Assembly: GCA_003427395.1 (NCBI GenBank) | Contig: BFEA01000365.1 | Coordinates: 1,614,560-1,636,392, forward strand | Reading direction: 5' to 3' | Origin: Chara braunii | Lineage: Eukaryota; Streptophyta; Charophyceae; Charales; Characeae | DNA: 21,833 nt | Part shown: positions 9,442-18,597 of the stretch, in pieces | Position numbering within the stretch: the stretch's first letter is position 1 | Layout of the letters: each line of letters opens with the position of its first letter | The notes under the pieces: generated by a model | Told to the model about the DNA's origin: nothing | The model's input: only the letters and a program-made list of their open reading frames with translations | Database searches by the model: none | Made by a program: the position numbers and the translations under genes

Positions 9442-9858
9442 TTATCCATTTATCCTATTAACTGCGTCGATGATGGGAATCCACATTCTCGCATCATGTG
9501 AGCCATCTAACATGCGTTCGGGGATAGGTGGAACAGTCGTGCTTTCAAACTCCGTTGTGAAAGCTGACCAGCCTCCAAGTGTATTGCCCTCACGCAACAA
9601 TGTTGTTTTTTTTTCTTCGTGGACTTGCACAGCTGTTTCATGACATTGTGTGAAATCTCGCCCTTCTCCCTATTGTCCCTGTCTTTCATAAATTCGCACG
9701 TCGTATACGTCAATTTTTGTGAACCTGACCACAACTACAGAAAGCTTGCATCCACGAAGTTCATATTTGACTATTGACTTGTATTCGTATGGAAATGCTC
9801 CACCGGTTGTTGTAATTGCTGCCCCTGCAGGCACTGAAATGTGAGTGATGCTCGCCAT
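9442..9858 (-). pseudogene. Small unknown gene with one in-frame TAG
   Basis: An ATG at 9858 opens 62 codons (MASITHISVPAGAAITTTGG at the start, then a hydrophobic beta-rich stretch with SVVVVRFTKIDVYDVRIY). They end at TAG 9670-9672, after which the identical frame runs on for 75 more codons to TAA at 9442. The continuation (GNTLGGWSAF, then TTVPPIPERM, then ARMWIPIIDAV) has protein-like composition, so the two halves were probably one ~138-residue protein. An intron could also skip the stop, but I see no need for one. I do not recognise the family. It precedes the CPWA/SPRTW cluster on the same strand but shares no motif with it. Confidence 0.5.
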
Positions 9859-10221
9859 TGTTATAAATGATGCACCCCCGTGATTTTTTCTCTTGTGAAA
9901 ATGACGATGAGTTGCACAGCTGCAAGATCGATCACGTACATTTGTTATATCTTTGAAAACATGAAAATTTCAAGTCACAACAACATTTCTTAAATAAATG
10001 ACTTTAATTTTATCATACATCAAGGATCGAGACCAAAAGAAAAGCAACTATTTTAAATGCATCCACTTGTCCTAATTAACCTCGAGTATGAAAGTTTGAA
10101 ACATTGTTGATATTTCAAAATCCCTGGTCGCGCAACATGCTAAAAATTAATATAAAAGTACGGATACACAACCCCAAATACATGAATTGTTCAACACAGA
10201 AGTTAATGTTAACGATCGCTA
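9859..10221. other. AT-rich intergenic DNA
   Basis: I see no gene, repeat or regulatory signal that I can support here. Confidence 0.5.
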
Positions 10222-10390
10222 TCTTTCATCCTAACAAAACCTCTTCATCGTGCTGAGGAATTCCCTACACAGTCTATTATGTCGGTCACTTTTCCTTTCA
10301 CCTCATACCACAATGAATAACCTCAGACCTAACGTGCTGTGACTACATCAGACCGCTCATTTCGAGCGCAGCGATAGGGCACAACAATGA
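10222..10390 (-). pseudogene. C-terminal fragment of the CPWA/SPRTW family
   Basis: This stretch aligns at the DNA level with 10655-10800 and with 17625-17760, the parts encoding the family's C-terminal block. In one frame it reads EVKGKVTDIIDCVGNSSAR, a TGA, then RGFVRMK, matching EVKEKVSEIRDYIGNSLA...GFVRMK of the 17461-18447 copy. It then runs into a TAA. No N-terminal part or open frame exists, so it is a relic lying just downstream of the 10492-11469 copy. The TGA is at almost the same place as the TGA in the 17461-18447 copy, in an Arg-codon (CGA) run. Confidence 0.75.
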
Positions 10391-10491
10391 AGTTCGACCT
10401 ATCAATGTGTTGTACAACGGCGATATCATTGTCGGATTACAAAAATAACAATCAGTGTATCTGCTACGACTACATTGTCACTACTTTTCCC

Positions 10492-11469
10492 TTAAGCAGG
10501 AGGTCTGGCAACCCGTCCGGATCTTGTGACGTACGGGGTTTCCCGCGGACAAGGTCGTGAACCGAAGCCATACATAGCATTCATAGACGATCCATATACG
10601 TGGATCTGCGGTTCCTCGACTGTTGCATTCACCGAAAATACGGATATGTATTTCATTCTAACAAACCTTCCTCGTCGTGCTAAGGAATTCCCGATACATT
10701 CTCGTATGTCGCACGCTTTCTCTTCCAGCTGCTGCGACAATTCCGGATTACTGACTTGACCTGCTATCACCAAATCTGACCGTCCTGCTGGACCGCGGCG
10801 ATAGGGCACCCACCACCCCTCTCGCTCCTGAACAAATAGCTCGTTCCGTGATACACACACAACTGCATCTACGACTTTCCTGCTTTTGTTTGAAGAAGCC
10901 ACACATAGCACTCTTGCGATAGCCTATCCGACAATAGTCAGCTGCACGCAACAGTATGACACAGCTCGTGGATAAATCCCTGGGCAACGGAGTGGGTATT
11001 GCTCCAAGAATGAACTGTGACGAGCTCAGTTCATCAATTCTTGTTTCAGCGTACTTCCCCAAGTTCGTGGCGAAGAAGTGACGTATTCACAGTCGAGGTG
11101 ACCGCTAGAGCGGTTAATGCAGCGGAATGATTTACGCAGACGGGTGAGGAAAATGGGCTTGAGGACGGAATCAGGCATTGTGATGAGGTTCCCGAACTCT
11201 AGCATATTGGCGAACTTGTAACGGCTTGCCCAAGGGCAGCCCAACTCCATCGCGTTCCAATGACCATCGGTCCATTCGTCAAGACGTTGGTTCATGTACG
11301 GGACGAGTGTCATCCATGGGTCCTCTTTAAATTTCTCTCTTGTTGCTTCGTGGAGCCAAGTATGACCGTTATAACGCCGCACCGATTTCGCACAAGGAGG
11401 AAACAGTTTTGCTAAGGGCATTTGCCTCTCGGGACTCCCACTGATGCTTGTCGACGCTCTCGACGACAT
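10492..11469 (-). pseudogene. CPWA/SPRTW family protein, two nonsense codons
   Basis: The ATG at 11469 and the stop at 10492 bound one continuous frame of 325 positions interrupted by TGA (11026-11028) and TAG (10924-10926). Family landmarks in order: DPWMTLVPYMN (about 50-60), GCPWASRYKFANML (about 77-90), SPRTW (133-137), ARHSSFLEQYP after the TGA, SYCCVQL, then RVLCVASSNK after the TAG, VSRNEL, GNSLARRGRFVRMKYISVF, and a tail ending TRSGRVARPP. The TGA replaces a Cys codon (TGC) in the sister copy. Function is unknown. The basic Pro-rich tail resembles linkers seen in retroelement polyproteins, a weak resemblance only. Its closest relative is the copy at 17461-18447, which also matches upstream of the ATG. 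Confidence 0.85.
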
Positions 11470-11613
11470 TATGCAGCCTACATATCACACACACATGAGC
11501 GAAACATACAGACGTGCTGACACTCGTAAATAAACTTCACAAATGATAACTCCCGTGATGAAGCTAGCACTCTGTCGTCACGTCCCGTATAGTACATTCA
11601 CAAGCTCCTCTTG
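11470..11613 (-). repeat. Duplicated 5' flank (pairs with 18448-18590)
   Basis: About 140 bp upstream of the ATG is recognisably similar to the same interval upstream of the 17461-18447 copy. Shared words include ACATCACxCACACA, TCGTAAATAAA, AATGATAA and CCCCGTA. The similarity shows that promoter and gene were duplicated together. No canonical TATA box was identified. From 11614 to 11773 I see nothing beyond a T9 run near 11680. Confidence 0.65.
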
Positions 11614-11773
11614 CCCTGTTCTCACATGCTTTAAAATACAAGTACCGTACAACTACAGAGGCATGTGACTCTGCCTTTTTTTTTTCCCTGATCAAATCAC
11701 CTTTTTTCAATTCCCAACTACCAGTGATGGTACATGCCTGTCTGTGGTAAACTATCTATGATACGAGAAATTG

Positions 11774-12652
11774 CTATTCCGAACCATTGCGCTTAACACG
11801 TTCTCCTTCGTAACTATACAAACCATGCAGGGGTGAGCCGAATGTGATTGTTTTCAAACCCTCGGGCTTGTCATCGTCGTCCCTATCAAATGACGATATA
11901 TATGTCATATTCACGAAACTGTGCCTGCCAGCGAGAGCGACGCGGAATGCATCGCTTACGGTGCATATTTTATCCTCTACTTTGTCCACCGACTCTTTCA
12001 CATTAAATACTGAATTGTCGCATTCCTCCTCACTCCACATTGCTTCGCATCTTGCCTCTATTAATCTCCCTCTCTTGCCATTGCATGCTACACAATTGAC
12101 TCTACATAAATCAACATCGTTTAAGAAAATCCTCACAGAGCAATAAGATATGCGCTAAGCGGTTGTCCCCGCTTCGTTTTGCACGGGATAAGTTGTGATT
12201 CTGTTGCACAATCTTCCACACCTTTGCAGCTCGTGTCAGAATCGCATCGGCCATGTGCGAGGTGATGTTCTTACGAACTTGCATGAGATTGCTCTGTCCT
12301 CCTCGCAACAGTCGTTGTTCGATTCTTGGCGTGAAATAGATACAAGTGGGTCATAAGTATCTTGGTGGTCGTACATCCAGTGAATGTTCGCGTAGTTTGG
12401 TATATACGCTGTCTGGAGGGAGGCAGGACATATTTCGATGAGTCGTCCCCATTCCATCTCGTTAGCGAATCTGAAGTCGTGCGCCCATGGACATTCTATC
12501 ATTGCAATATCCCAATCGCTTTCGCTCCAGTTCCCAACTCTTCCTCGCCATGGCAGCACGCTCAACCATGGATTGACTCGAAGTGCCTCGACAATCCTCA
12601 TTTTCGTGTTCTTGTCCAATCGTCGCTTACGCTTGTTGTCGCCGCTATCCAT
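11774..12652 (-). pseudogene. Divergent CPWA/SPRTW family protein, two nonsense codons
   Basis: The ATG at 12652 opens a Lys/Arg-rich N-terminus (MDSGDNKRKRRLDKN). It is followed by NPWLSVLPW, ECPWAHDFRFANEMEWG (about 53-69) and SPRTW (130-134). TGA at 12236-12238 and TAG at 12155-12157 interrupt the frame, but the phase is kept throughout. Between and after the stops the family pattern continues: HELQRC, then RISYCSVRI, then CRVNCVACNGKRG, then FVNMTYISSF, then ITFGSPLHGLY. It ends at 11774 without the TRSGR tail, as does the intact copy at 18980. An intron hypothesis would have to remove both stops yet keep the aligned residues between them, so nonsense decay is simpler. Function is unknown. 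Confidence 0.75.
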
Positions 12653-12741
12653 CCAGCCACTTTAAAAGACCACGTGAAGCGGCTTCTGTGTACAACAGAT
12701 ACACTGCTGTAAGCATGCTTGCGATGAACGTAGAAAATGTG

Positions 12742-13494
12742 TCATGCTACTTCATCCTTGTCCAACTCCTCGTGATATCCTAGCACACGGGGTATCGTTA
12801 TTCTCTTTTTCACGCTTCGGGTCGTGTTGTCCGTCATCTTTAATGGCATTTGTCGGTGTGTCCCATTCATGCGTCCAAACAAGTGTTTCACATCGACAAT
12901 CGTTTTTGTTTTGGTCTTCTTCAAGTATATGGTGGTTCCATCGTCGTCCAATGTGTGTAGCACCTTTACAGCAATTGTTCTGACGATGGATGTCCTTTGC
13001 CGTATAAACTGTATCATCGCATCTCGAATGACACTACAGAAATGACGGGCGTGCCTCGACAGGGCGTTCTCCAAGTCGTATACGGAGCAGTCCATGTCAT
13101 GCATTTCATCGTGCCTTGTCTTGCGGCGCTGGATGCTCATACAACAATACGTCATCCTATGACGTGCTTCAAACGCAATGCATAGTATTTTTTCATGATT
13201 GCATGTTGTATAGTGGTCATATATCGAACCGCATCTGTAAAAACTTTTGTTCCACCTTGATGAACCGAGTTTCCAAAAGTGGCCTTCCGGATCACATGTC
13301 CTGGCCATCCTCGAGATCTTGCGTTGCAATTGCGGAGACCACAAGTCGAATGTCGGACTAAAATTTGTCTCGTCGCTGGTGCGGATACCAACTGCAATCA
13401 TTTGCTGCGTGTATCGATGCGGAATTAATTCGTCATAACGTATGGGTGTTCCCCATGCGTGCGCAATGTTGCTTTTAATGTGCTTCTCGTCCAT
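12742..13494 (-). CDS. Unknown 250-aa protein, possible distant CPWA/SPRTW relative
   Basis: A complete ATG-to-stop frame with no interruption. I do not recognise a known domain. It is rich in His, Arg, Cys and Met. Short similarities to the neighbouring family are seen in order: FDLWSPQLQRKISRMAR (about 49-65; compare SPRTW...ELxxCAR), KILCIAF (102-108; compare RVLCVAS) and an LENALSRHARHFCSVIRDAM stretch (141-160; compare the EV...IRDAIG segment). The CPWA block is not visible, so this may be a truncated or fast-evolving paralog, or unrelated. The C-terminal third is basic (KKTKTKT, then RSVKKR). It lies 89 bp upstream of the 12652 ATG on the same strand, with a good TATA box 163 bp before its ATG. 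It is one of only two intact frames in the gene part of the window. Confidence 0.6.
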   Translation of the reverse strand: MDEKHIKSNIAHAWGTPIRYDELIPHRYTQQMIAVGIRTSDETNFSPTFDLWSPQLQRKISRMARTCDPEGHFWKLGSSRWNKSFYRCGSIYDHYTTCNHEKILCIAFEARHRMTYCCMSIQRRKTRHDEMHDMDCSVYDLENALSRHARHFCSVIRDAMIQFIRQRTSIVRTIAVKVLHTLDDDGTTIYLKKTKTKTIVDVKHLFGRMNGTHRQMPLKMTDNTTRSVKKRITIPRVLGYHEELDKDEVA

Positions 13495-13656
13495 ACTTGG
13501 AAAATCGCGCGGCGACGAACTACACTACCGAGATGTCTGCCGACAATAGTGGCAAACGGCACATGTCAGCAGACAGCAAGCGAACGTGTACACTCGATGA
13601 CGACATGCTACGTCTTTCACAAACTCCTTGAAACGATAGATATTAGCACACGCAAT

Positions 13657-13664
13657 TATTTATA
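13657..13664 (-). promoter_or_regulatory. TATA box candidate for the 12742-13494 gene
   Basis: TATAAATA is read on the minus strand 163 bp upstream of the ATG at 13494. The distance suits a eukaryotic core promoter with a leader of about 130 nt. The rest of 13495-13808 holds nothing else I can support. Confidence 0.45.
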
Positions 13665-13808
13665 CGACAACCATACATCGTTGTGCGTGTAGCACCATGA
13701 AGATACAACACTCCCACTTTTCATAAAGATGATGACTACAAGCCCTCATCTTCTTGTCTTGACAGGTACACGAAAGACGAAGATGCTTCAACAACGCGAT
13801 TGTGCATG

Positions 13809-15686
13809 TCAGAACAAACAACTATTTCGGCAGCGACGAGGGATTGATGTGCCTTTATGGCATGATTTGGCATCCCTCTTTCTTTTTCTCATCCCGACCG
13901 TCGAGCGTTTGCTGCTTGCCCATGCCCAAGCAACGCTTTTCAGATCTTGCCATCCAGGCTCAGACTCTGTCTCCACCGTCCAATTCTTATTCCATGCGTC
14001 TGCATACAACTCGCGCATACTACGCTCGCGGCCACAAGGCCTCCAATACTGAACAAGGACGCGACCTTCGTCCTTCTTCTGGACACGCCCCACCTAGAAC
14101 GTGCACCCCTGCGCGACGTAGTCGTCCGGAGGCCTGAGCACGACGAAACACTCGACGTCGACCGCCACGCAAGGGTTGAATTCAGGTTTTGGAGCATCTT
14201 TCTTGTGACCCACAAAGCATGGTTTTCTTGTGGGCGATGGAAGGTTGTTAGCAGCCACGGGCTTGGAGGCAGATTTGTCAGCCCTCGGGCTCCGCCAGAA
14301 TGCCGTCGAAAGAGGAACTATCCCCGTCTCTTCGACTTCAATGCTATTAAACTCGCGCAGGCGATCTGTCCAGTATTGCAATCTGCCTGTTTTCAGTTCT
14401 CGGTCCTCTAAGGATTGGGTTTCCCATTCGTGAATCTTGTCTTCCCAAGATTTATTCAGCACTCTTAAACCCGCCTTACCGCTTACGAAATCGCCAGAGT
14501 TTAGATTGGGCGACTCACGGCAAAGCTGGAACCCCCATTCCGGTCCTCCCCAACTGTTGTCCTTGTTCCTCTTGAACCAGTACACAGACCCTGTCTTAGG
14601 CTCCCACCTTTTTTTGTTGTAGTACTCTTTGTACACCATCGCAGGGTTTTCCCCGTCCATGTAAAAGCGGAAAAGGTGTGGAGTAGAGTGACCGGATATC
14701 CTTGGATCAAGGTAAGGTGACATAGCAGTTTTCTAGTCTACCATGTTCGTAACATGCGTGCAATCTACGAGCTCCTCGCAAGAACGTTGTAGCACAGAGA
14801 ACAGTTCAGTCATGGTGTAAGAGTCACAGTAGCCGAGTTTCTTGGCGAACAAACTAAATTTTGCATCGATGTCAGTGTGGGTGTGGCCCACAATCATGAA
14901 TCTTATTTGGACCTCCTCGAATATACGGAACTTGACTAACAATGCAAGGAAAGCGAACACGTATCTATTCTTGTTCTGACCTCCGCAGTTATCCGCTTGC
15001 ACACTCAACAACGGGGGGAGCTCCCCATCGCGCGCCTGCACCTCTCTGAGCACTCTTACAATGGATGTGACAACGAAGTTCGAACCGTGTGACAAATACG
15101 GGAACCAGGTGTGAACGAAGAGCGAGGGATTTCTTCCATGTGCAATCAGACCGGTGAGGTTTCTTTTCATCATATTGTTGTTCGTCATCTCTTTCGATAA
15201 CCGTCTGCGCGCGGCATGGGGAATCGTTGTTTTAGCCTGATCCATCCCGTCTATTATGATGCATAAGCTCTCTCTCCGCTTGAACTGCGACTCCGCCGAA
15301 CAAACGCTATAGAGTTTGCGATGGGCTCTTTGAAGAGCCAAATGGTATTTATGTTGCGCAACAAGTTGGCGCCTTGGCCCCGGGAGGGCCCCCTCGATGC
15401 GAATGGCCCAACTAATACATTCTTTGCACCTTGCGTGATCGGTAGCTCGAGCCAGACGAACCTGCCAGAAAAAATCTCGCCACATTTTGCAAAAGACCTG
15501 GTACGACGAGCAAGCAATGTCGATTTTCTGAAGTCTTATTTCGATGCTCCGATGAACATCGCTCTTCGTAGCATACACAGAAGGAAGGCGGATGCGATTC
15601 CTAATCTTAAAAAGCGGGCCCGTCTCTGTCTGATCTGGCATCGGATCGGATTCGTTCAGAATGATATCTTCAAATGCCGACCACAT
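13809..15686 (-). pseudogene. DUF7869-type (transposase-like) protein, two in-frame TAGs
   Basis: From the ATG at 15686 (a TAA lies 18 bp upstream in frame) one frame runs 625 codons, broken only by TAG at 14733-14735 and at 14094-14096. Before the first TAG there is a Cys/His patch (DHARCKEC, about 83-90). A likely RNase H-fold core follows: IIDGMDQAK (D146), QADNCGGQNKN (D232) and VGHTHTDIDAKFS (about 266-278). I recognise this pattern as the DUF7869 family. After the TAG the reading continues VD-stop-KTAMSPYLDPRISGHS with HLFRFYMDG, as expected of that family, suggesting TGG to TAG. After the second TAG comes VGRVQKKDEGRVLVQYW, resembling a small beta-barrel chromatin-type domain. The Asp pattern invites a DDE-nuclease reading, but the family's activity is inferred. 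The protein may be truncated at its N-terminus. Confidence 0.75.
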
Positions 15687-15695
15687 AAAATACAC

Positions 15696-16140
15696 ATTTC
15701 GTTAAAAATGAACTTTTTGTCAAAAAGTGAACTATTTCTACTGCGAATAAACACTCATTACATGACCCAATAGGGCATCATGCGACACTTTAAGTGAGGA
15801 TAAATGGTCAGTATACGAGGTGTTGACATGACAAATGTTGCGGTGGGGCGTTCTGAGCCCTTCGTATATGCATAGTCGTTATTAAATGCGAATTAACATA
15901 GTGTAAAAAAGGGCAGGGGCTCTTTGTATGACACCTTAACAATGTTGTCCTAACTTGGTGTAGTTGTGACGGACAGTACACAATTCAAAAGGACATCGTG
16001 TTGGCTATGTGGTGCCTGTTTTCCATAAAAGGTCAGGGGTCCGGCGACACCTTGCAAGTTGATGGACTGAACCTGTCAACTGTGGTCGGGCGGAACACCC
16101 AGCCTGGTGCACGACTTTGACAAGTTGAACCCGCAACTCG
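15696..16140. other. Non-coding DNA upstream of the DUF7869-type gene
   Basis: No gene or clear repeat. It should contain the promoter of the DUF7869-type gene if the 5' end is complete, but I identify no TATA box at a convincing distance. Confidence 0.45.
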
Positions 16141-16159
16141 TCAGTACCCCTGCAACAAA

Positions 16160-16640
16160 TATATCCACCATTTATCTTCCCGGAAGGACCTCCTTCTTCG
16201 GTTGACAGATAGTAGTTGAAGACCGAATGATTCGGGAGTTAGTGGTGTTCGACAGAGCACCCTAAGGAAGTGGCAAACAGTCGTTCGCTCTCGATGCCGA
16301 TTGCCAATAACACTGTTAGGGGGCCTTGATGCTGGTTCCTGATCTGTTTGGCGATCGAGCAGCTTGAAGAAGTGTGAAAGAGTCATTGGTTGTCTATGTG
16401 GATTGCCATTAGCACTCTTAGAGGATCTTGATGCGAGATCTGATTCCGCGTCGAGAGAGAGAGAGAGAGAGAGAGCTCCTTGCTTCAACCCGGAAAGGCA
16501 TTGGCAGATACTAGTTGAACAGCGAATCAATTTGCAGATATCGGTTTGGTGACTGAGCACCTTCAACAAGTGTCAAACAGTCGTTGGTTGTCTACGCACT
16601 CTAAGGGAACCTTGATGCTGGGTGTGGATTTGCTTGCTGC
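16160..16640. repeat. Imperfect tandem repeat, ~100-300-bp units
   Basis: A module close to GAGCACCTTxAAxAAGTGxCAA, ACAGTCGTTGGTTGTCTA and CACTCTTAGGGGACCTTGATGC occurs three times, starting near 16254, 16357 and 16554. The first and third also share about 50 bp of sequence before it (CCCGGAAgg...TTGxCAGATAxTAGTTGAA, from about 16180 and 16490). The same module reappears at 20160-20245 and starts each unit of the array there. Open frames on the minus strand across it are a by-product. Confidence 0.75.
16453..16475. repeat. (GA)11 microsatellite
   Basis: An uninterrupted GA run inside the tandem repeat. A longer GA tract sits beside the related array at 20048-20099. Confidence 0.95.
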
Positions 16641-16805
16641 AAATTAGCAGTTTTTGGGCAACCTTGGATGCTGAAGTCCGCCACCGGGGCAAGGTTTGAT
16701 GGTCTGTTGTGGGACTTCCTGTTGGATTTGGATATGTTTCGAGCAGAGTTTTGCACTCGGGAAACAAAATTGAACTCCGAATCCCGCAGGTTATCAGTTC
16801 TTGGA

Positions 16806-16970
16806 CATTTGCATGGACAACTAGCGGATTGCTCGGGGTACACACCAGAAGTCGGAGTGAACTCTCATTCAGATGGACAACATGAATGCACACCATCTGC
16901 GCGGTAATATAATACAGATGCTGACTTATTATTTGCATGGACAAATCAATAACATAGATTTCTAACATTC
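16806..16970. repeat. Dispersed module pair shared with 18.6-18.9 kb
   Basis: Two motifs recur. One is TTTGCATGGACAAAT...ACATAGATTT...ACATTCAC (here at about 16932-16975; a partial copy at 16807). The other is GCTCGGGGTACACACC...AAGTCGGAGTGAACTCTCATTCAGATGGA (about 16830-16880). Both are found again at 18670-18860. They lie 3' of the two rightmost CPWA/SPRTW genes on the minus strand, as if duplicated with them. Confidence 0.6.
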
Positions 16971-17460
16971 ACTCTTGTCATCGCAAACATCGATCTTCTC
17001 CTTGACATCAGCATGTATAGGACTGTAAGACATCCATGCATCCCATGGCATGAACATCAGAGATCGAAACACTTGCAAGGTCATCGGCGTGTCATTTCTT
17101 TGTAGGGAAAGATACATAACATCCATTCAGAACATTTATTCTTGTCACTGCAACGTGGAGATGAAATTTAAACACTCGCAACTTGCATAGTCTTTTCCTA
17201 ACATTGCACCTTCGTAGATGGAAACACCGCACGCAGAGTGGCGAGAAATGTTCAATGAAAAAAATTACTGAACGACACATTGCAAAGTAGACAGGGGTTG
17301 TTTCCGGAAAAACATTCAAAACAAAAAATATGTCAATCATAGACAGGGGTTGCCTCTCGCACCTATTGCAACTATTGCCTCTCGCACCTCTATCTACTAC
17401 TTCATATCCACGATTTCTACACATCATCTTCCACAAGATTGTATTTCAACATGTTTTCCC
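16971..17460. other. Non-coding DNA 3' of the 17461-18447 pseudogene
   Basis: It contains ACATAACATCC-ATTCAGAAC at about 17115-17135, which is repeated with one change at about 18951-18971, 3' of the 18980 gene. A short CCTCTCGCACCT direct repeat occurs near 17352 and 17377. A 114-codon minus-strand frame here shows no family motif and is not called. Confidence 0.45.
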
Positions 17461-18447
17461 TTAAACACAAGGTCTGACCACACGTCCGTATTTTGTGACA
17501 TACGGGGTTTCCGGCGGACGAGGTGACCGTCGTGAACGGAAGCCATACATTGCATTCATAGATGATCCATACACATGGATCTGCGGCTTGTCGACTGTTG
17601 CATTCTCCGAGAACACGGACATGTATTTCATCCTAACAAACCCTGCGGGTCATGCTAAGGAGTTCCCTATATAGTCTCGTATTTCGGACACCTTCTCTTT
17701 CACCTCTTTCCACAATGATAAGAAAACTCTGACCTGACCTGCTCTAACCAGATCTGACTGCCCATCTATATCGGGACGAGACATGACCGCCTTGAACTTG
17801 GATCCCTGATACACGATCTCGTTCCGGGACACAAGCACAACTGCATCCACGAGTTTCCTACTTTTGTTTGAAGAAGCGACACATAGCACTTTGGGGAAAG
17901 GAGAACCGTCATGAGTCAACCGCACACAACAATATGATAGAGCTTGTGGAGAAGTCCCTGGGCAACGGGGTGGGTAGTGTTCCAAGAATGAGCAATGACG
18001 AGCGCAGTCCACCAACTCTTGCTTCTGAGAACTTCCCCAAGTTCGGGGCGAAGATGTGATGTACTCGCAAGCGATGCGTCTGCTCCACGTGCTACGGTAG
18101 CGGATCGGTTTACTCTTATCGACCTGGTTGTTGTGGTGGAGGACATCATCAGGCAGTTCAATGAGGCTCCTGAACTCCAACATGTTGGCAAACTTGTAAT
18201 GGCTTGCCCAAGGGCAGGCACGCTCCATCGCCTTCCAATCATTATCGTTCCATTTGTCGAGATGCCGGTTCATGTACGAGACGACGGTCAACCATGGGTC
18301 CTCTTCGAAGTCCTCCTGGGTTGCTTCGTCGATCCACGTTTGACCGTCATGATGCCGCACTGATCTCGCACAAGGTGAAAACGGTCTTGCTAAGCGCATG
18401 TGCTTCTCGGGACTCAAGTTGATGCTTGTCGAAGGTCTCGATGACAT
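17461..18447 (-). pseudogene. CPWA/SPRTW family protein, one nonsense codon
   Basis: From the ATG at 18447 the frame runs to TGA at 17650-17652 (265 residues). It then continues in the same frame through GFVRMKYMSVF, INxH-type sequence (PQIHVYGSSMNAMYGF) and ETPYVTKYGRVVRP to a TAA at 17461, giving 328 positions. Landmarks: DPWLTVVSYMN, ACPWASHYKFANMLEF, SPRTWGSSQKQEL, CARHCSFLEHYP, SYCCVRL, KVLCVASSNKSRKLVDAVV, VSRNEI and IRDYIGNSLA. The sister copy has CGA CGA at the position of the TGA, consistent with a C-to-T change at a CpG. The truncated product would keep most of the protein, so loss of function is not certain. Function is unknown. Confidence 0.85.
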
Positions 18448-18590
18448 TACGCTCCCTACACATCACGCACACATAAACGACACAAACGGATGTGTAGACC
18501 GTCGTAAATAAAGATGGCCAATGATAAGTCCCCTGTTGCGGCCAACAATCTATCGTCATGCCCCGTACTGTATATCGACAAGCTCTTCAC
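18448..18590 (-). repeat. Duplicated 5' flank (pairs with 11470-11613)
   Basis: Upstream sequence of the 18447 ATG is similar to that of the 11469 ATG, including ACATCACGCACACA, CGTCGTAAATAAA, CAATGATAAGTCCC and CCCCGTACTG. It marks the promoter-side end of the duplicated segment, which fades before the palindromic repeats start at 18598. Confidence 0.65.
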
Positions 18591-18597
18591 TTAAGTA

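Noticed and set aside
11774-12652. Introns removing the stops in the family genes
   Set aside because: Residues between the stops align with the sister proteins in the same frame, so excision would remove conserved coding sequence.
4735-15686. Reassigned TAG as a sense codon
   Set aside because: TGA and TAA interrupt the same gene families, normal stops of all three kinds end the intact frames, and most lesions look like single substitutions. Kept only as a minor alternative.
16141-16968. Open frames across the 16-kb repeats
   Set aside because: They cross tandem modules and a GA microsatellite (Ser-Leu runs) and give no conserved protein.
17092-17436. 114-codon minus-strand frame rich in Cys and Arg
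   Set aside because: No family motif, overlaps short direct repeats and lies in the 3' flank of a pseudogene.
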